In this document: positions 44,916 to 54,202 of the stretch, piece by piece
Position numbering within the stretch: position 1 is the first letter of the stretch
Layout of the letters: the number at the start of each line of letters is the position of its first letter
Assembly: GCF_001693815.1 (NCBI RefSeq)
Contig: NZ_MBQD01000021.1
Span: 62,001-126,000 of the forward strand
Origin: Tessaracoccus lapidicaptus
GTDB lineage: Bacteria; Actinomycetota; Actinomycetes; Propionibacteriales; Propionibacteriaceae
Direction: 5' to 3'
Length of the DNA: 64,000 bases
Made by a program: the position numbers and the translations under genes
Notes under the pieces: model-generated
What the model was told of the DNA's origin: nothing
What the model saw: the letters and a program-made list of their open reading frames with translations, nothing else
Databases searched by the model: none

Positions 44916-45052
44916 CTCGCGCCTGCCTCGCGCTCATGCGCCTGCGCTCTAAGCAGGCATCGGGAGATAGGACAGGCGCCGCGCTCGCACCTGCCTCGCG
45001 TTCATGCGCCTGCGCTCTAGAGCAGGCGCCGGGAGATAGGGCAGGCGCCGCG
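44916..45052. repeat. Two tandem ~68-bp repeats in the lemA-yceI gap
   Basis: Unit 1 at 44916-44983 and unit 2 at 44984-45052 differ at only a few positions; a more diverged partial unit lies at about 44869-44915. Each holds GCGCCTGC/GCAGGCGC inverted repeats able to form hairpins. The whole 354-bp gap 44765-45118 has no convincing gene. Confidence 0.8.
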
Positions 45053-45074
45053 GGGGGGACGGCGACGGAGACGA

Positions 45075-45105
45075 CGAGACCCGCCCCGGACGGGGGCGGG
45101 TCTCG
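45075..45105 (-). terminator. Terminator hairpin downstream of lemA
   Basis: Perfect 13-bp stem CGAGACCCGCCCC/GGGGCGGGTCTCG, five-base loop, 14 bp after the LemA stop on the minus strand. Confidence 0.75.
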
Positions 45106-45118
45106 GTGCGAGCCTCGA

Positions 45119-45886
45119 TCAGCTGGTGTACGGGGGGCGATAACCGCCCGGCTCCTGCTGCGGCGGGGGCGCATCGGCGGGCTGGACGTCCGGCTGCTGC
45201 GCCCGCTGCGGGGGCTGGTATGGCTGCGCCCCGGCGTCGGTCCGCGGGGCCTGGATCTGCTGCTGCGACTCGGGGGCGGCGGCGGGTCGCTGGGAGATCT
45301 CCCCGAAGTTGACGTCGGGCGCCTGCCGCACGATCGGGTCGTTGACCTCGAAGTAGGTGGCCTTCTCGAACTTCGCGAAGCCCGCGATGATGTTACTCGG
45401 CACGGACTCGATCCGGGTGTTGTAGTCGCGGACGTTCGCATTGTAGAAGCGCCGCGACGCCGCGATCCGGTCCTCGGTGTCGGTCAGTTCGCGCTGCAGC
45501 TCGAGGAAGTTCGTGTTCGACTTCAGATCCGGGTACGCCTCGACCGAGACCAGCAGGTTGTGCACCGCGGTCGTCAGTTCGGCCTCGACGGCGGCGCGCT
45601 GTTCGCTGGGCTGGCCGTGGGTCTGCGTGGCGAGCGAGCGCGCCGTGTTGCGCAGCGCGGTGATCTGCTCGAGGGTGTTGCGCTCGTGCGCCGCGTAACC
45701 GCGGACGGTCTCGACGAGGTTGGGAATCAGCTCGTAGCGGCGGTTGAGTTCGACGTCGATCTGGCGCCAGGACTCCTGGATGAGGTTGCGGCTGCGCACG
45801 AAACCGTTGTACGCGCCCACCCCCCACAGGACCACGGCCAGCGCGAGGACCACCAGCACGATGAGGATGATCAGGACAGTGTCCAC
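45119..45886 (-). CDS. LemA-family membrane protein
   Basis: 255 residues from GTG 45886, with AAGGAGA upstream. One N-terminal helix (VLIILIVLVVLALAVVLWG), then the coiled LemA core with RNLIQESWRQIDVELNRRYELIPNLV and RRFYNANVRDYNTRIES, and a Pro/Gln-rich tail from about residue 190. Topology is likely N-out with a large soluble domain. Molecular role unknown. Confidence 0.93.
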   Translation of the reverse strand: MDTVLIILIVLVVLALAVVLWGVGAYNGFVRSRNLIQESWRQIDVELNRRYELIPNLVETVRGYAAHERNTLEQITALRNTARSLATQTHGQPSEQRAAVEAELTTAVHNLLVSVEAYPDLKSNTNFLELQRELTDTEDRIAASRRFYNANVRDYNTRIESVPSNIIAGFAKFEKATYFEVNDPIVRQAPDVNFGEISQRPAAAPESQQQIQAPRTDAGAQPYQPPQRAQQPDVQPADAPPPQQEPGGYRPPYTS

Positions 45887-45958
45887 GGCAATGTCTCCTT
45901 GTTCGGTCGAGTTCACGGTAGCGCAGGCGGCGAATCAGGCGCAGCAACGCCAGCCAGC

Positions 45959-47467
45959 TCAGGCGCCCTGGTGGGCGTCCAGGAACTGGTACACCTCTGT
46001 GTCGTCGACGCCGGGGAAGGTGCCGGGCGGCAGCGCGGCCAGCAGGTGTGCGTGGGTGCGGGCGCTCGGCCACGCGTGACCCGACCATCGCGACGACAGG
46101 TCGGCCGGAGCGCGACGGCAGCACGTCGGATCGGGACACCGCGACACCGAGCGTTCGCGGGTGTCGCGGCCCCGGAACCACTTCGAGTCGCGATAGCGGA
46201 CCCCGATCCCGGTGGAGAAGGCCCCCGTCGAGGTCTGCTCGACGCGTGCCGTGCACCAGAACGTGCCCGTCGGGGTGTCGGTGTACTGGTTGAACGCGTT
46301 GAACTTGTCCGCGACGTCGAAGACCTCGCGCGATGTCCAGTACCGGCAGGCGGGCTGGCCCTCGATGGCCCCCAGGTTGTCCTTGGGGAACGCGACGCCG
46401 TCGTTCTCGTACGCCTTGTAGATGGTCCCCGATTCGTGGACGCGTTGGAAGTGGACCGGGATGTCCAGGTGCACGGTCGCGAGGTTGGTGAACCGGTGCG
46501 CCGCGGCCTCGTAGCTGACCGCGAAGGCGTCGCGGAGGTCCTCGAGCGCCAGCTCGCGGCGCGCCTTGGCCTCCTGCAGGAAGCGGACGGTGGGCTCCTC
46601 AGGCAGCAGGAGAGCGGCGGCGAAGTAGTTCGTCTCGATCCGCTGCCGGAGGAACTCGCCGTAGTTCGCGGGCGGGGCATGCCCGAGGATGTGGTGCCCC
46701 AGCGCCTGCAGGAGGACCGAGCGCGGCTCGTGCTCGCGGGAACTGCTGGTCGGCAGATAGATCCGCTTGGACCTCAGGTCCATGACCGACCTCGTGGAGT
46801 GCGGCAGGTCGCCGACGTGGTGCAGCGTGAACCCCAGGTGCGCCGTGATCTCCCCGATGAGGTGCTGCGACAGCGGGCCCGCCACGTAGCCGCACCGTCG
46901 CAGCAGCGTGGCGGCCTCCTGCTCGATCGTGCCGAAGTAGTTGTCGCGCGCCCTCATCTCGTCGCGCAGCTGGGCGTTGGCGCGCCGCGCCTCCTCGGGG
47001 GTGGCCATGCGCTCGGCGGCGTCGTGCGCCAGTTCCCGGTGCAGCGCCACCAGCGCCTCGAGGACCTCCATCGGCATGCGGGGCGAGATCCGCACGACAG
47101 GCAGCCCCTTCGCCCTGGCCAGGGGCGAACGCATCAGCCGCTCGAGTTCGATCTCCAGCTGGGCGCGCCGGCTCGGCACGGCGGCGGTGAGGTCGCCGAG
47201 CGTCGCGCCGTAGACGGCCGCCAGGCGTTGCAGGTGGGAGACCTTGGCCTCGCGTTTCCCGTTCTCCAGCAGCGACAGCTGCGACGACGCGAGTCCCGCC
47301 GCCTCGGCGACCTGGGCCAGCGTCAGGCCGCGCTCCTTGCGCAGGTGGCGCAGGCGGCGGCCGAGGGAAAAGGGGTCGAAAGAGCCGGGTTCCTGCCCGG
47401 CAGGGGCGGGGGTGTCGTCGTCGACAGTCACGAAGTTGACAGTAGCGGAATTTCTGCGTTTCTTCAC
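45959..47467 (-). CDS. ramB: RamB-like short-chain-acyl regulator of acetate/glyoxylate metabolism
   Basis: 502 residues. [26 protein letters not shown] near 43, an IrrE/ImmA-type segment with ALGHHILGH mid-protein, and the ScfR C-terminal domain with Cys-rich CPDPTCC. In corynebacteria RamB binds promoters of aceA, aceB and acetate genes. Here it is divergent from isocitrate lyase, which supports the assignment. Start is GTG 47467; GTG 47431 is possible. Confidence 0.85.
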   Translation of the reverse strand: MKKRRNSATVNFVTVDDDTPAPAGQEPGSFDPFSLGRRLRHLRKERGLTLAQVAEAAGLASSQLSLLENGKREAKVSHLQRLAAVYGATLGDLTAAVPSRRAQLEIELERLMRSPLARAKGLPVVRISPRMPMEVLEALVALHRELAHDAAERMATPEEARRANAQLRDEMRARDNYFGTIEQEAATLLRRCGYVAGPLSQHLIGEITAHLGFTLHHVGDLPHSTRSVMDLRSKRIYLPTSSSREHEPRSVLLQALGHHILGHAPPANYGEFLRQRIETNYFAAALLLPEEPTVRFLQEAKARRELALEDLRDAFAVSYEAAAHRFTNLATVHLDIPVHFQRVHESGTIYKAYENDGVAFPKDNLGAIEGQPACRYWTSREVFDVADKFNAFNQYTDTPTGTFWCTARVEQTSTGAFSTGIGVRYRDSKWFRGRDTRERSVSRCPDPTCCRRAPADLSSRWSGHAWPSARTHAHLLAALPPGTFPGVDDTEVYQFLDAHQGA

Positions 47468-47478
47468 CGGGAATTTCT
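47447..47478. promoter_or_regulatory. Candidate RamB/aceA regulatory repeats
   Basis: GGAATTTCT occurs twice, at 47447-47455 and 47470-47478, 23 bp apart, in the divergent ramB/aceA gap and the first ramB codons. TTGACA at 47436 could be the aceA -35. Inference only. Confidence 0.35.
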
Positions 47479-47570
47479 TCTCAACTGTCGGATGCGGGGG
47501 CCGACGATGGGTCCATCACCCGACGACGAGGCGAGCAGTGAAGCCGCCACCACCGGAAAGGACCACCCCG

Positions 47571-48845
47571 ATGACCGACCCGATGTCCGCAGAACTCCTC
47601 AAGTACGACTGGAAGATCAACCCCCGCTGGAGCAACGTCCAGCGCGACTACAGCGCCGAGGACGTCGTCCGGCTCCGCGGGCGAGTCCAGGAGGAGCACA
47701 CGCTCGCCCGTCGCGGTGCAGAGCGCCTCTGGGAACAGCTGCACAGCGAGGACTTCGTCAATGCGTTGGGCGCGCTGACCGGCAACCAGGCCGTCCAGCA
47801 GGTGAAGGCCGGCCTCAAGGCCATCTACCTGTCGGGCTGGCAGGTCGCCGCCGACGCCAACCTCTCGGGCCACACCTACCCCGACCAGTCGCTCTACCCC
47901 GCCAACTCCGTTCCGCAGGTGGTCCGGCGCATCAACAACGCCCTGCTGCGCGCTGACCAGATCGAGCACGCCGAAGGCATCCGCACCGTCGAGGACTGGC
48001 TCGTCCCCATCGTCGCCGACGCCGAGGCCGGCTTCGGCGGCACGCTCAACGCCTACGAGCTCATGAAGGCCATGATCGCGTCCGGCGCCGCGGGCGTGCA
48101 CTGGGAGGACCAGCTGGCGTCGGAGAAGAAGTGCGGCCACCTCGGCGGCAAGGTGCTGATCCCGACCCAGCAGCACGAGCGGACCCTGAACGCCGCCCGC
48201 CTCGCCGCTGACGTCGCGGGCGTCCCGACGGTGATCATCGCCCGCACCGACGCCGAGGCCGCGACGCTGCTCACCTCCGACGTCGACGAGCGCGACCGCG
48301 AGTTCCTCACCGGCGAGCGCACGAGCGAGGGCTTCCACAAGGTCCGGCCCGGCATGGAGCCCAGCATCGCCCGCGGCAAGGCCTACGCGAAGTACGCCGA
48401 CCTGCTCTGGATGGAGACCGGCGTCCCCGACCTGGAGGCGGCCCGCACGTTCGCCGAGGCCATCAAGGCGGAGCACCCCGACCAGCTGCTGGCCTACAAC
48501 TGCTCCCCGTCGTTCAACTGGCGCAAGCACCTCGACGACGCCACCATCGCGAAGTTCCAGCGCGAACTGGGCGCCATGGGCTACGCCTTCCAGTTCATCA
48601 CGCTGGCCGGCTTCCACGCCCTCAACTACTCGATGTTCGACCTGGCGCAGGGCTACGCCACCCGCCAGATGAGCGCCTACGTCGAGTTGCAGGAGCGCGA
48701 GTTCGCCGCCGAGGAGCGCGGCTACACCGCGACCCGGCACCAGCGTGAGGTCGGCACCGGCTACTTCGACACCATCGCCGCCGCCATCAACCCCGCCAGC
48801 TCGACCACGGCACTCGAGGACTCCACCGAGTCCGCGCAGTTCTGA
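47571..48845 (+). CDS. aceA: Isocitrate lyase
   Basis: 424 residues from ATG 47571, with AAAGGA upstream; the frame extends further 5' into ramB but without similarity. [18 protein letters not shown], catalytic loop [14 protein letters not shown] and [13 protein letters not shown] are diagnostic. Splits isocitrate into succinate and glyoxylate, first step of the glyoxylate shunt. Followed 34 bp later by malate synthase. Confidence 0.97.
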   Translation: MTDPMSAELLKYDWKINPRWSNVQRDYSAEDVVRLRGRVQEEHTLARRGAERLWEQLHSEDFVNALGALTGNQAVQQVKAGLKAIYLSGWQVAADANLSGHTYPDQSLYPANSVPQVVRRINNALLRADQIEHAEGIRTVEDWLVPIVADAEAGFGGTLNAYELMKAMIASGAAGVHWEDQLASEKKCGHLGGKVLIPTQQHERTLNAARLAADVAGVPTVIIARTDAEAATLLTSDVDERDREFLTGERTSEGFHKVRPGMEPSIARGKAYAKYADLLWMETGVPDLEAARTFAEAIKAEHPDQLLAYNCSPSFNWRKHLDDATIAKFQRELGAMGYAFQFITLAGFHALNYSMFDLAQGYATRQMSAYVELQEREFAAEERGYTATRHQREVGTGYFDTIAAAINPASSTTALEDSTESAQF

Positions 48846-48879
48846 CCCCACCCACCTCGATCCCCGAAGGAGCACCGCC

Positions 48880-51099
48880 ATGACGATGACCATCACAGCG
48901 CCCGCCATGCACGCCACCCACGCCCCCGTCGGGCGGCTGTGGGTGGACCGCACCCTCGTCGACTTCCTCGACCGGGAGGCCCTGCCCGTGGCAGGCGTGG
49001 ACCGGGAGCGCTTCTGGGCGGGGTTCGAGGAGGTCTTCGACCGGTTCACCGGCCGCAACCGCGCACTGCTGGAGGAGCGGCGGCGCCTCCAGCAGGCCAT
49101 CAACGAGTTCCACCGCGCCCATCCCGGACGGCCCGACGCGGGCCACTACCGCAGCTTCCTCACCCGGATCGGCTATCTGCTCCCCGAGGCAACCGAGGTC
49201 GCCGCGCGGACCACGGGCGTCGACCGGGAGATCGCCGAGGTCGCAGGCCCGCAGCTCGTCGTCCCCGTCACGAACCGCCGATTCGCGATCAACGCCGCGA
49301 ACGCGCGCTGGGGGTCGCTGTACGACGCCCTCTACGGCACCGACGTCATCGACGACGGCGACGGCGCCGGCCGGGAGGGTCGCTACAACCCGGTCCGGGG
49401 CGCGAAGGTCATCGCCTGGGCACGCGAGTTCCTCGACGCCGTCGCGCCGCTGGCGTCCGGTTCGCACACCGACGTGGCCGGTTACCGGGCCGGCCGGGTG
49501 TTCGAGGCGATGCTGTCGTCCGGGCAGATCGTCGGCCTTGCCGACCCCGACACGTATGCGGGCTTCCAGGGCGAGCCCGGCGCCCCGGACGCGATCCTGC
49601 TCGCCCACCACGGCCTCCACCTCGAACTGCGGATCGACCGGCAGGGCCGCATCGGCCGCGAGGATCCGGCCGGCATCGATGACATCGTCCTCGAGTCCGC
49701 GGTCACCGCGATCATGGACTTCGAGGACTCCGTGGCCACCGTCGACGGGCCGGACAAGGTCGTCGCGTACCGCACGTGGCTGCAGCTCAACGACGGCACG
49801 GCGATCGAGGAGATGAGCAAGGGCGGGCGGCAGTTCACCCGGACGCTGGCCGACGACCGCCGCTTCACTCGTCCCGACGGGACGGAGTTGCGGCTGCCGG
49901 GACGCGCGCTGATGCTGTGCCGCAACGTCGGCCACCTCATGACGACGCCCGCGGTCCTCGACGACGAGGGGCAGGAGCTGCCCGAGGGGATCCTCGACGC
50001 GCTCGTCACCAGCCTGTGCGCCATGCCCGGCCTCCGGGCCGACGCCCGGCGCGCCAACTCCCGCACCGGCTCGATCTACATCGTCAAGCCGAAGCAGCAC
50101 GGCCCGGACGAGGTCGCGTTCACCTCCGACCTCTTCGCCGCCGTTGAGGACGTCCTCGGCCTGCCGCGCACCACGCTGAAGATGGGCATCATGGACGAAG
50201 AGCGGCGCACGACGGTGAACCTCGCGGCCTGCATCGCCCAGGCTGCGGACCGGATCATCTTCATCAACACCGGGTTCCTCGACCGCACCGGCGACGAGAT
50301 CCACACCTCGATGGAGGCCGGGCCGATGATCCGCAAGGCCGAGATGAAGCAGGCGGCCTGGATGCGGGCCTACGAGGACTGGAACGTCGACGTCGGCATC
50401 GCGTGCGGCCTCCCCGGGCGGGCGCAGATCGGCAAGGGGATGTGGGCGAAGACGGACCTCATGGCCGAGATGGTCGCCGAGAAGATCGGGCATCCCGCCT
50501 CGGGCGCGACGACGGCGTGGGTCCCCTCCCCCACCGCGGCCACCCTGCACGCGACGCACTACCACCGCGTCGACGCCAGGGAGCGGCAGGCGGGCATCGC
50601 GGCCGGCGGGGGCCGCGCCACCCGCGACGACCTGCTGGAGATTCCCCTGGCCACCAGCACCCGCTGGAGCCCCGAGGAGCGGCAGGAGGAGGTCGACAAC
50701 TCGTGCCAGTCGATCCTCGGCTATGTCGTGCGGTGGATCGATCAGGGCGTCGGTTGCTCCAAGGTGCCCGACATCACCGACACCTCGCTCATGGAGGACC
50801 GGGCCACGTGCCGCATCAGCTCGCAGATGCTCGCCAACTGGATCCGGCACGGGATCGTCTCGGAGCAGTACGTGCTGCAGTCGCTCAAGCGGATGGCGGC
50901 GGTCGTGGACGCCCAGAACGCGGGCGACCGCACCTATCGCCCGATGACGCCCCGCGAGGGCGGCTCGTTCGAGGACTCGATCGCCTGGTGCGCGGCGCGG
51001 GACCTGGTGGTCCAGGGGACGTGGTCGCCGTCGGGCTACACGGAGCCGATCCTGCATCGCAGGCGGCGCGAGTACAAGGCGCGCTACCGGCTCAGCTGA
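48880..51099 (+). CDS. glcB: Malate synthase G
   Basis: 739 residues from ATG 48880 with GAAGGAG upstream; length fits the large monomeric G form. Conserved stretches: [16 protein letters not shown]-like active-site segment near 285, [32 protein letters not shown] and [16 protein letters not shown]. Condenses glyoxylate with acetyl-CoA. It forms the glyoxylate-shunt operon with aceA. Overlaps the convergent pyrE stop by eight bases. Confidence 0.97.
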   Translation: MTMTITAPAMHATHAPVGRLWVDRTLVDFLDREALPVAGVDRERFWAGFEEVFDRFTGRNRALLEERRRLQQAINEFHRAHPGRPDAGHYRSFLTRIGYLLPEATEVAARTTGVDREIAEVAGPQLVVPVTNRRFAINAANARWGSLYDALYGTDVIDDGDGAGREGRYNPVRGAKVIAWAREFLDAVAPLASGSHTDVAGYRAGRVFEAMLSSGQIVGLADPDTYAGFQGEPGAPDAILLAHHGLHLELRIDRQGRIGREDPAGIDDIVLESAVTAIMDFEDSVATVDGPDKVVAYRTWLQLNDGTAIEEMSKGGRQFTRTLADDRRFTRPDGTELRLPGRALMLCRNVGHLMTTPAVLDDEGQELPEGILDALVTSLCAMPGLRADARRANSRTGSIYIVKPKQHGPDEVAFTSDLFAAVEDVLGLPRTTLKMGIMDEERRTTVNLAACIAQAADRIIFINTGFLDRTGDEIHTSMEAGPMIRKAEMKQAAWMRAYEDWNVDVGIACGLPGRAQIGKGMWAKTDLMAEMVAEKIGHPASGATTAWVPSPTAATLHATHYHRVDARERQAGIAAGGGRATRDDLLEIPLATSTRWSPEERQEEVDNSCQSILGYVVRWIDQGVGCSKVPDITDTSLMEDRATCRISSQMLANWIRHGIVSEQYVLQSLKRMAAVVDAQNAGDRTYRPMTPREGGSFEDSIAWCAARDLVVQGTWSPSGYTEPILHRRRREYKARYRLS

Positions 51100-51634
51100 G
51101 TCCCAGATCCGCCAGATCGACCGCGTAGCGGTACTCGAGACCGGCGTCGCCGACCCGTTCGGCGGCGCCGGTTCCGCGGTCGACGACGACCGCCACCGCG
51201 ACCACCTCACCCCCCGCCTCGCGCACGGCCTCGACCGCGGTGAGGGCCGAGCCGCCCGTCGTGGATGTGTCCTCGACGACCAGCACCCGCCGCCCCGCGA
51301 CGTCGGTGCCCTCGATGCGACGCTGCATGCCGTGTTCCTTGGCGGACTTCCGCACGACGAAGGCGTCGAGCCGGCCGCCGGCAGCCGCGCGCGCGTGCAG
51401 CATCGCCGTCGCGACGGGGTCCGCGCCGAGGGTCAGGCCGCCGACGGCGTCGAAGTCGAGGTCCGCGACCAGCTCGTTCATGACGCGCCCCACCAGGGGC
51501 GAGGCGGCGCCGTCGAGCGTGACGCGGCGCATGTCGATGTAGTAGTCGGCCTCCTTGCCTGAGGCAAGGGTCACGCGGCCGTGCACGACGGCCAGGTCCT
51601 TGATGTGGGCGATGAGGTCGCTGCGATCGGTCAT
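51092..51634 (-). CDS. pyrE: Orotate phosphoribosyltransferase
   Basis: 180 residues from ATG 51634, which overlaps the sortase-like stop. PRPP loop [33 protein letters not shown] flexible catalytic loop, and [15 protein letters not shown]. Makes orotidine 5'-phosphate in pyrimidine synthesis. Coupling to the sortase-fold gene upstream looks incidental. Confidence 0.95.
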   Translation of the reverse strand: MTDRSDLIAHIKDLAVVHGRVTLASGKEADYYIDMRRVTLDGAASPLVGRVMNELVADLDFDAVGGLTLGADPVATAMLHARAAAGGRLDAFVVRKSAKEHGMQRRIEGTDVAGRRVLVVEDTSTTGGSALTAVEAVREAGGEVVAVAVVVDRGTGAAERVGDAGLEYRYAVDLADLGLS

Positions 51635-52359
51635 CTCGTGGTTTCCGCTTTCTCCAGGACGCCGAAGCCGACGCTGCGGTCCGGCGTGTCGATGAGGTCT
51701 TCGTGGGTGGTCAGGGTGAGCAGTGCCTGGCTGGGCACCGTATCGGGCTCGCCGGGCACCGGGTCGAGGACCCAGGACTCGTCGGCCTGGACGGTGAGTT
51801 CCGCGGGGGCGAGCACGATGCGGTAGGTGAACGTGGCGGTGGCCGTGTCGATGATCACCTCGTCGCCCTCCCGCAGCTCGAGGAGCCGCTCGAACGGCGC
51901 CCCGTTCGTCAGCCGGAGCCCTGCAATGGCCGTGTTGCCGACCTGGCCGGGCAGCGCCGTCGACGGGTACCAGCCGACGGCCTCCGTCAGCAGGCGGCCC
52001 TCGACGCCGGACACGACGGGCCATTCGACGCCGAGCGAGGGGATGCGCAGGATCCACGCTGCCTCGCCGGGCTCAGGGAGTGCGGGGACGGGGACCTGGG
52101 GGTCGGCGTCGGGTGCGTCGGGCGTCGGGGTGGGGGTCGGTGTCGCGGCGGCCCAGGAGGCGCGGAGCTCGGCGACGGTGCCGGCGGCGCGGTCGCGGGC
52201 CAGCCAGGTGGTGCCGTAGACCTGCCACGCGAGGTATCCGCCGGCGGCCAGGAGCGCCGTGACCACCGCGATGGCCACGAGCACGGCCGGGGACAGCCGA
52301 CGGCGGGAGCGCGTGACACTCGCGCCGTCGGCGGCCCGCTTGGCTTCCATGCGGCCCAT
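51631..52359 (-). CDS. Class E sortase-like protein lacking catalytic His and Cys (pseudo-sortase)
   Basis: 242 residues with one N-terminal helix (LSPAVLVAIAVVTALLAAGGYLAW), a Thr/Pro linker and a sortase fold (WILRIPSLGVEWPVV to the C-terminus). Class E sortases have GHR and TLTTC at the active site; here these read AIAGLRLTNG (Leu148) and TLTTHEDL (His219). Both codons are unambiguous. Only the active-site Arg (DRSVGFG, Arg228) remains. Transpeptidation is therefore not expected; a scaffold or regulatory role is possible. Confidence 0.85.
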   Translation of the reverse strand: MGRMEAKRAADGASVTRSRRRLSPAVLVAIAVVTALLAAGGYLAWQVYGTTWLARDRAAGTVAELRASWAAATPTPTPTPDAPDADPQVPVPALPEPGEAAWILRIPSLGVEWPVVSGVEGRLLTEAVGWYPSTALPGQVGNTAIAGLRLTNGAPFERLLELREGDEVIIDTATATFTYRIVLAPAELTVQADESWVLDPVPGEPDTVPSQALLTLTTHEDLIDTPDRSVGFGVLEKAETTR

Positions 52360-52389
52360 TCTTCCCTACCCGCCCGGGCCGGCGGACCG

Positions 52390-53445
52390 TCAGCCCTCGG
52401 CGACGCCCGCGGAGTCGAACGTGGCCATCTCGCTGAGGATGCGGGCCGCGGCCTGGACGGTCGGCAGCGCCAGGGCAGCGCCGGTGCCCTCGCCGAGGCG
52501 CAGGTCGAGGTCCACCAGCGGCTGGAGGTCCAGCCAGGTGAGGGCGGCCTTGATGCCGGGCTCCACGCCGGCGTGCCCCGCGATGAGGTAGCCGGTGACC
52601 GACTCGTCGAACCCGGCCGCGACGCAGGCCGCGGAGGCCGCGATGACGCCGTCGATGATGACGGGGATCCGGCGGGCCGCCGCGCCGAGGATGAAGCCCG
52701 CCAGCGCGGCGTGCTCGAGCCCGCCGACAGCCGCGAGGACTCCCAGCGGGTCCGCCGGATCCGGACGGTGAAGGGTGAGGGCGTCGTCGATGACCCGGAC
52801 CTTCCTGGTCAGCATGTCGTCGTCGGCCCCCGCCCCGCGTCCGGTGACGGTCGTGACATGCAGGCGGGAGAACACGGCGATCAGCGCGCTGGCCGGCGTG
52901 GTGTTGCCGATCCCCATCTCGCCGGTGAGCAGCACGTCGGCGCCGGCGTCGATGGCCTCGTTCGCGGCCTCGATGCCGACCTCGAGGGCGGCGCGGGCCT
53001 CGTCGCGGGTGAGTGCGGGTTCGACGGTGAAGTCGCGGGTCCCGCGGCGCACGTTCCGGGCGCGGATCCCGGGGTGCTCGGGCACCTCGGCCGCGACGCC
53101 GACGTCGGTCACCCACACCTCGGCCCCGACCTGCCGGGCGATCGCGTTGATGGCCGCGCCCCCGGACGCGATGTTGAGCGCCATCTGGACCGTGACCTCC
53201 TGCGGCCAGGGGCTGACGCCCTGAGCGCAGACGCCGTGGTCGCCGGCGAACAGGCCGATGACCGCCCGGGCCGGGAGCGGCGGTGGGCAGGCGTCGGCGA
53301 TGGCCGCGAGCCGGTTGCCGATCTCCTCCAACCGGCCGAGGCTGCCCGCCGGCTTGGTGAGGCGGAGCTGGCGCGCCTCCGCGGCGGCGAGCGCCTCCGC
53401 GGAGGCGGGGACGATGGCCGACAGGGTGTCGTCGAGCAGGGTCAT
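52390..53445 (-). CDS. cobT: Nicotinate-nucleotide-dimethylbenzimidazole phosphoribosyltransferase
   Basis: 351 residues. LTKPAGSLGRLEEIGNRLA, FAGDHGVCAQGVSPWPQEVT, GEMGIGNTTPASAL and the catalytic Glu in RLGEGTGAAL. Activates dimethylbenzimidazole to alpha-ribazole phosphate for the lower ligand of cobalamin. Divergent from cobK. Confidence 0.96.
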   Translation of the reverse strand: MTLLDDTLSAIVPASAEALAAAEARQLRLTKPAGSLGRLEEIGNRLAAIADACPPPLPARAVIGLFAGDHGVCAQGVSPWPQEVTVQMALNIASGGAAINAIARQVGAEVWVTDVGVAAEVPEHPGIRARNVRRGTRDFTVEPALTRDEARAALEVGIEAANEAIDAGADVLLTGEMGIGNTTPASALIAVFSRLHVTTVTGRGAGADDDMLTRKVRVIDDALTLHRPDPADPLGVLAAVGGLEHAALAGFILGAAARRIPVIIDGVIAASAACVAAGFDESVTGYLIAGHAGVEPGIKAALTWLDLQPLVDLDLRLGEGTGAALALPTVQAAARILSEMATFDSAGVAEG

Positions 53446-53477
53446 GGGCGTCCTTTCGGGGATGGTTGGATGGAGCG

Positions 53478-54197
53478 GTGATCCTGATCCTGGGCGGCAC
53501 CGCGGAGGGCCGCCGGCTGGCTGAGGCGCTGACCGGGCGCGCCGCGGTGCTGTCGCTGGCCGGCCGCACGCGCGACCCCCTGACCGCGGGCCAGGTGCGC
53601 CTGGGCGGGTTCGGCGGGGTCGAGGGCCTGCGCGGCTACCTGCGTGAGCACGGCGTGACGGCGGTCGTCGACGCCACCCACCCGTTCGCCGCCGTGATGT
53701 CGCGCAACGCCGCGGCCGCCTGCGCCGCCGAGGGCGTCGCGCTGCTGCGCCTGGTCCGCCCGAGTTGGGCGTCGCATCCGTCGGCGGGCAGCTGGCACTG
53801 GGTCGACGGGCATGGCGAGGCCGCCCGCCGCGCCGCCGCCCTGGGCGCCCGGCCCTTCCTCACCGTCGGCCGCCAGCACACCGCTGACTACGTCGCCGAC
53901 CTCGCCGACGCGGACGTGCTGGCCCGGGTGGCCGAGCCGCCCGTCGCGTTCCTGCCCGCGCGGTGGACGCTCGTCACCAGCCGCGGGCCGTTCACGCTGG
54001 ACGGCGAGCGGGAGCTCATGGCGGCGCACGGCATCGATGTCCTCGTCGCCAAGGACGCGGGCGGTGCGCACACCGACGCGAAGTTGAGCGTGGCCGCGGA
54101 GCGGGGCGCCGCCGTCGTCATGATCCGGCGGCCGGCGGCGCCCGCGGGGGTGCCCGAGGTGGCCGACGTCGCGGGCGCGCTGACCTGGCTGGGGTGA
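53478..54197 (+). CDS. cobK: Precorrin-6A/cobalt-precorrin-6A reductase
   Basis: 239 residues, start GTG 53478 giving MILILGGTAEGRRLAEAL; TTG 53466 is the alternative. VVDATHPFAAVMSRNAA, GRQHTADYV and LVAKDAGGAHTDAKL are the CobK/CbiJ signature. NAD(P)H-dependent corrin-ring reduction. Convergent with cobB-cobC, five bases apart. Confidence 0.95.
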   Translation: MILILGGTAEGRRLAEALTGRAAVLSLAGRTRDPLTAGQVRLGGFGGVEGLRGYLREHGVTAVVDATHPFAAVMSRNAAAACAAEGVALLRLVRPSWASHPSAGSWHWVDGHGEAARRAAALGARPFLTVGRQHTADYVADLADADVLARVAEPPVAFLPARWTLVTSRGPFTLDGERELMAAHGIDVLVAKDAGGAHTDAKLSVAAERGAAVVMIRRPAAPAGVPEVADVAGALTWLG

Positions 54198-54202
54198 GCC
54201 GC

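Noticed and set aside
44916-45052. CRISPR array or tRNA cluster
   Set aside because: Units are adjacent without unique spacers and no cloverleaf or TPsiC-like sequence is visible.
44828-47956. 1042-codon plus-strand frame
   Set aside because: It is antisense to lemA and ramB, which have clear family motifs; high G+C third positions keep the shadow frame open.
51631-52359. Active housekeeping class E sortase
   Set aside because: Catalytic His and Cys positions are Leu and His; codons read unambiguously.
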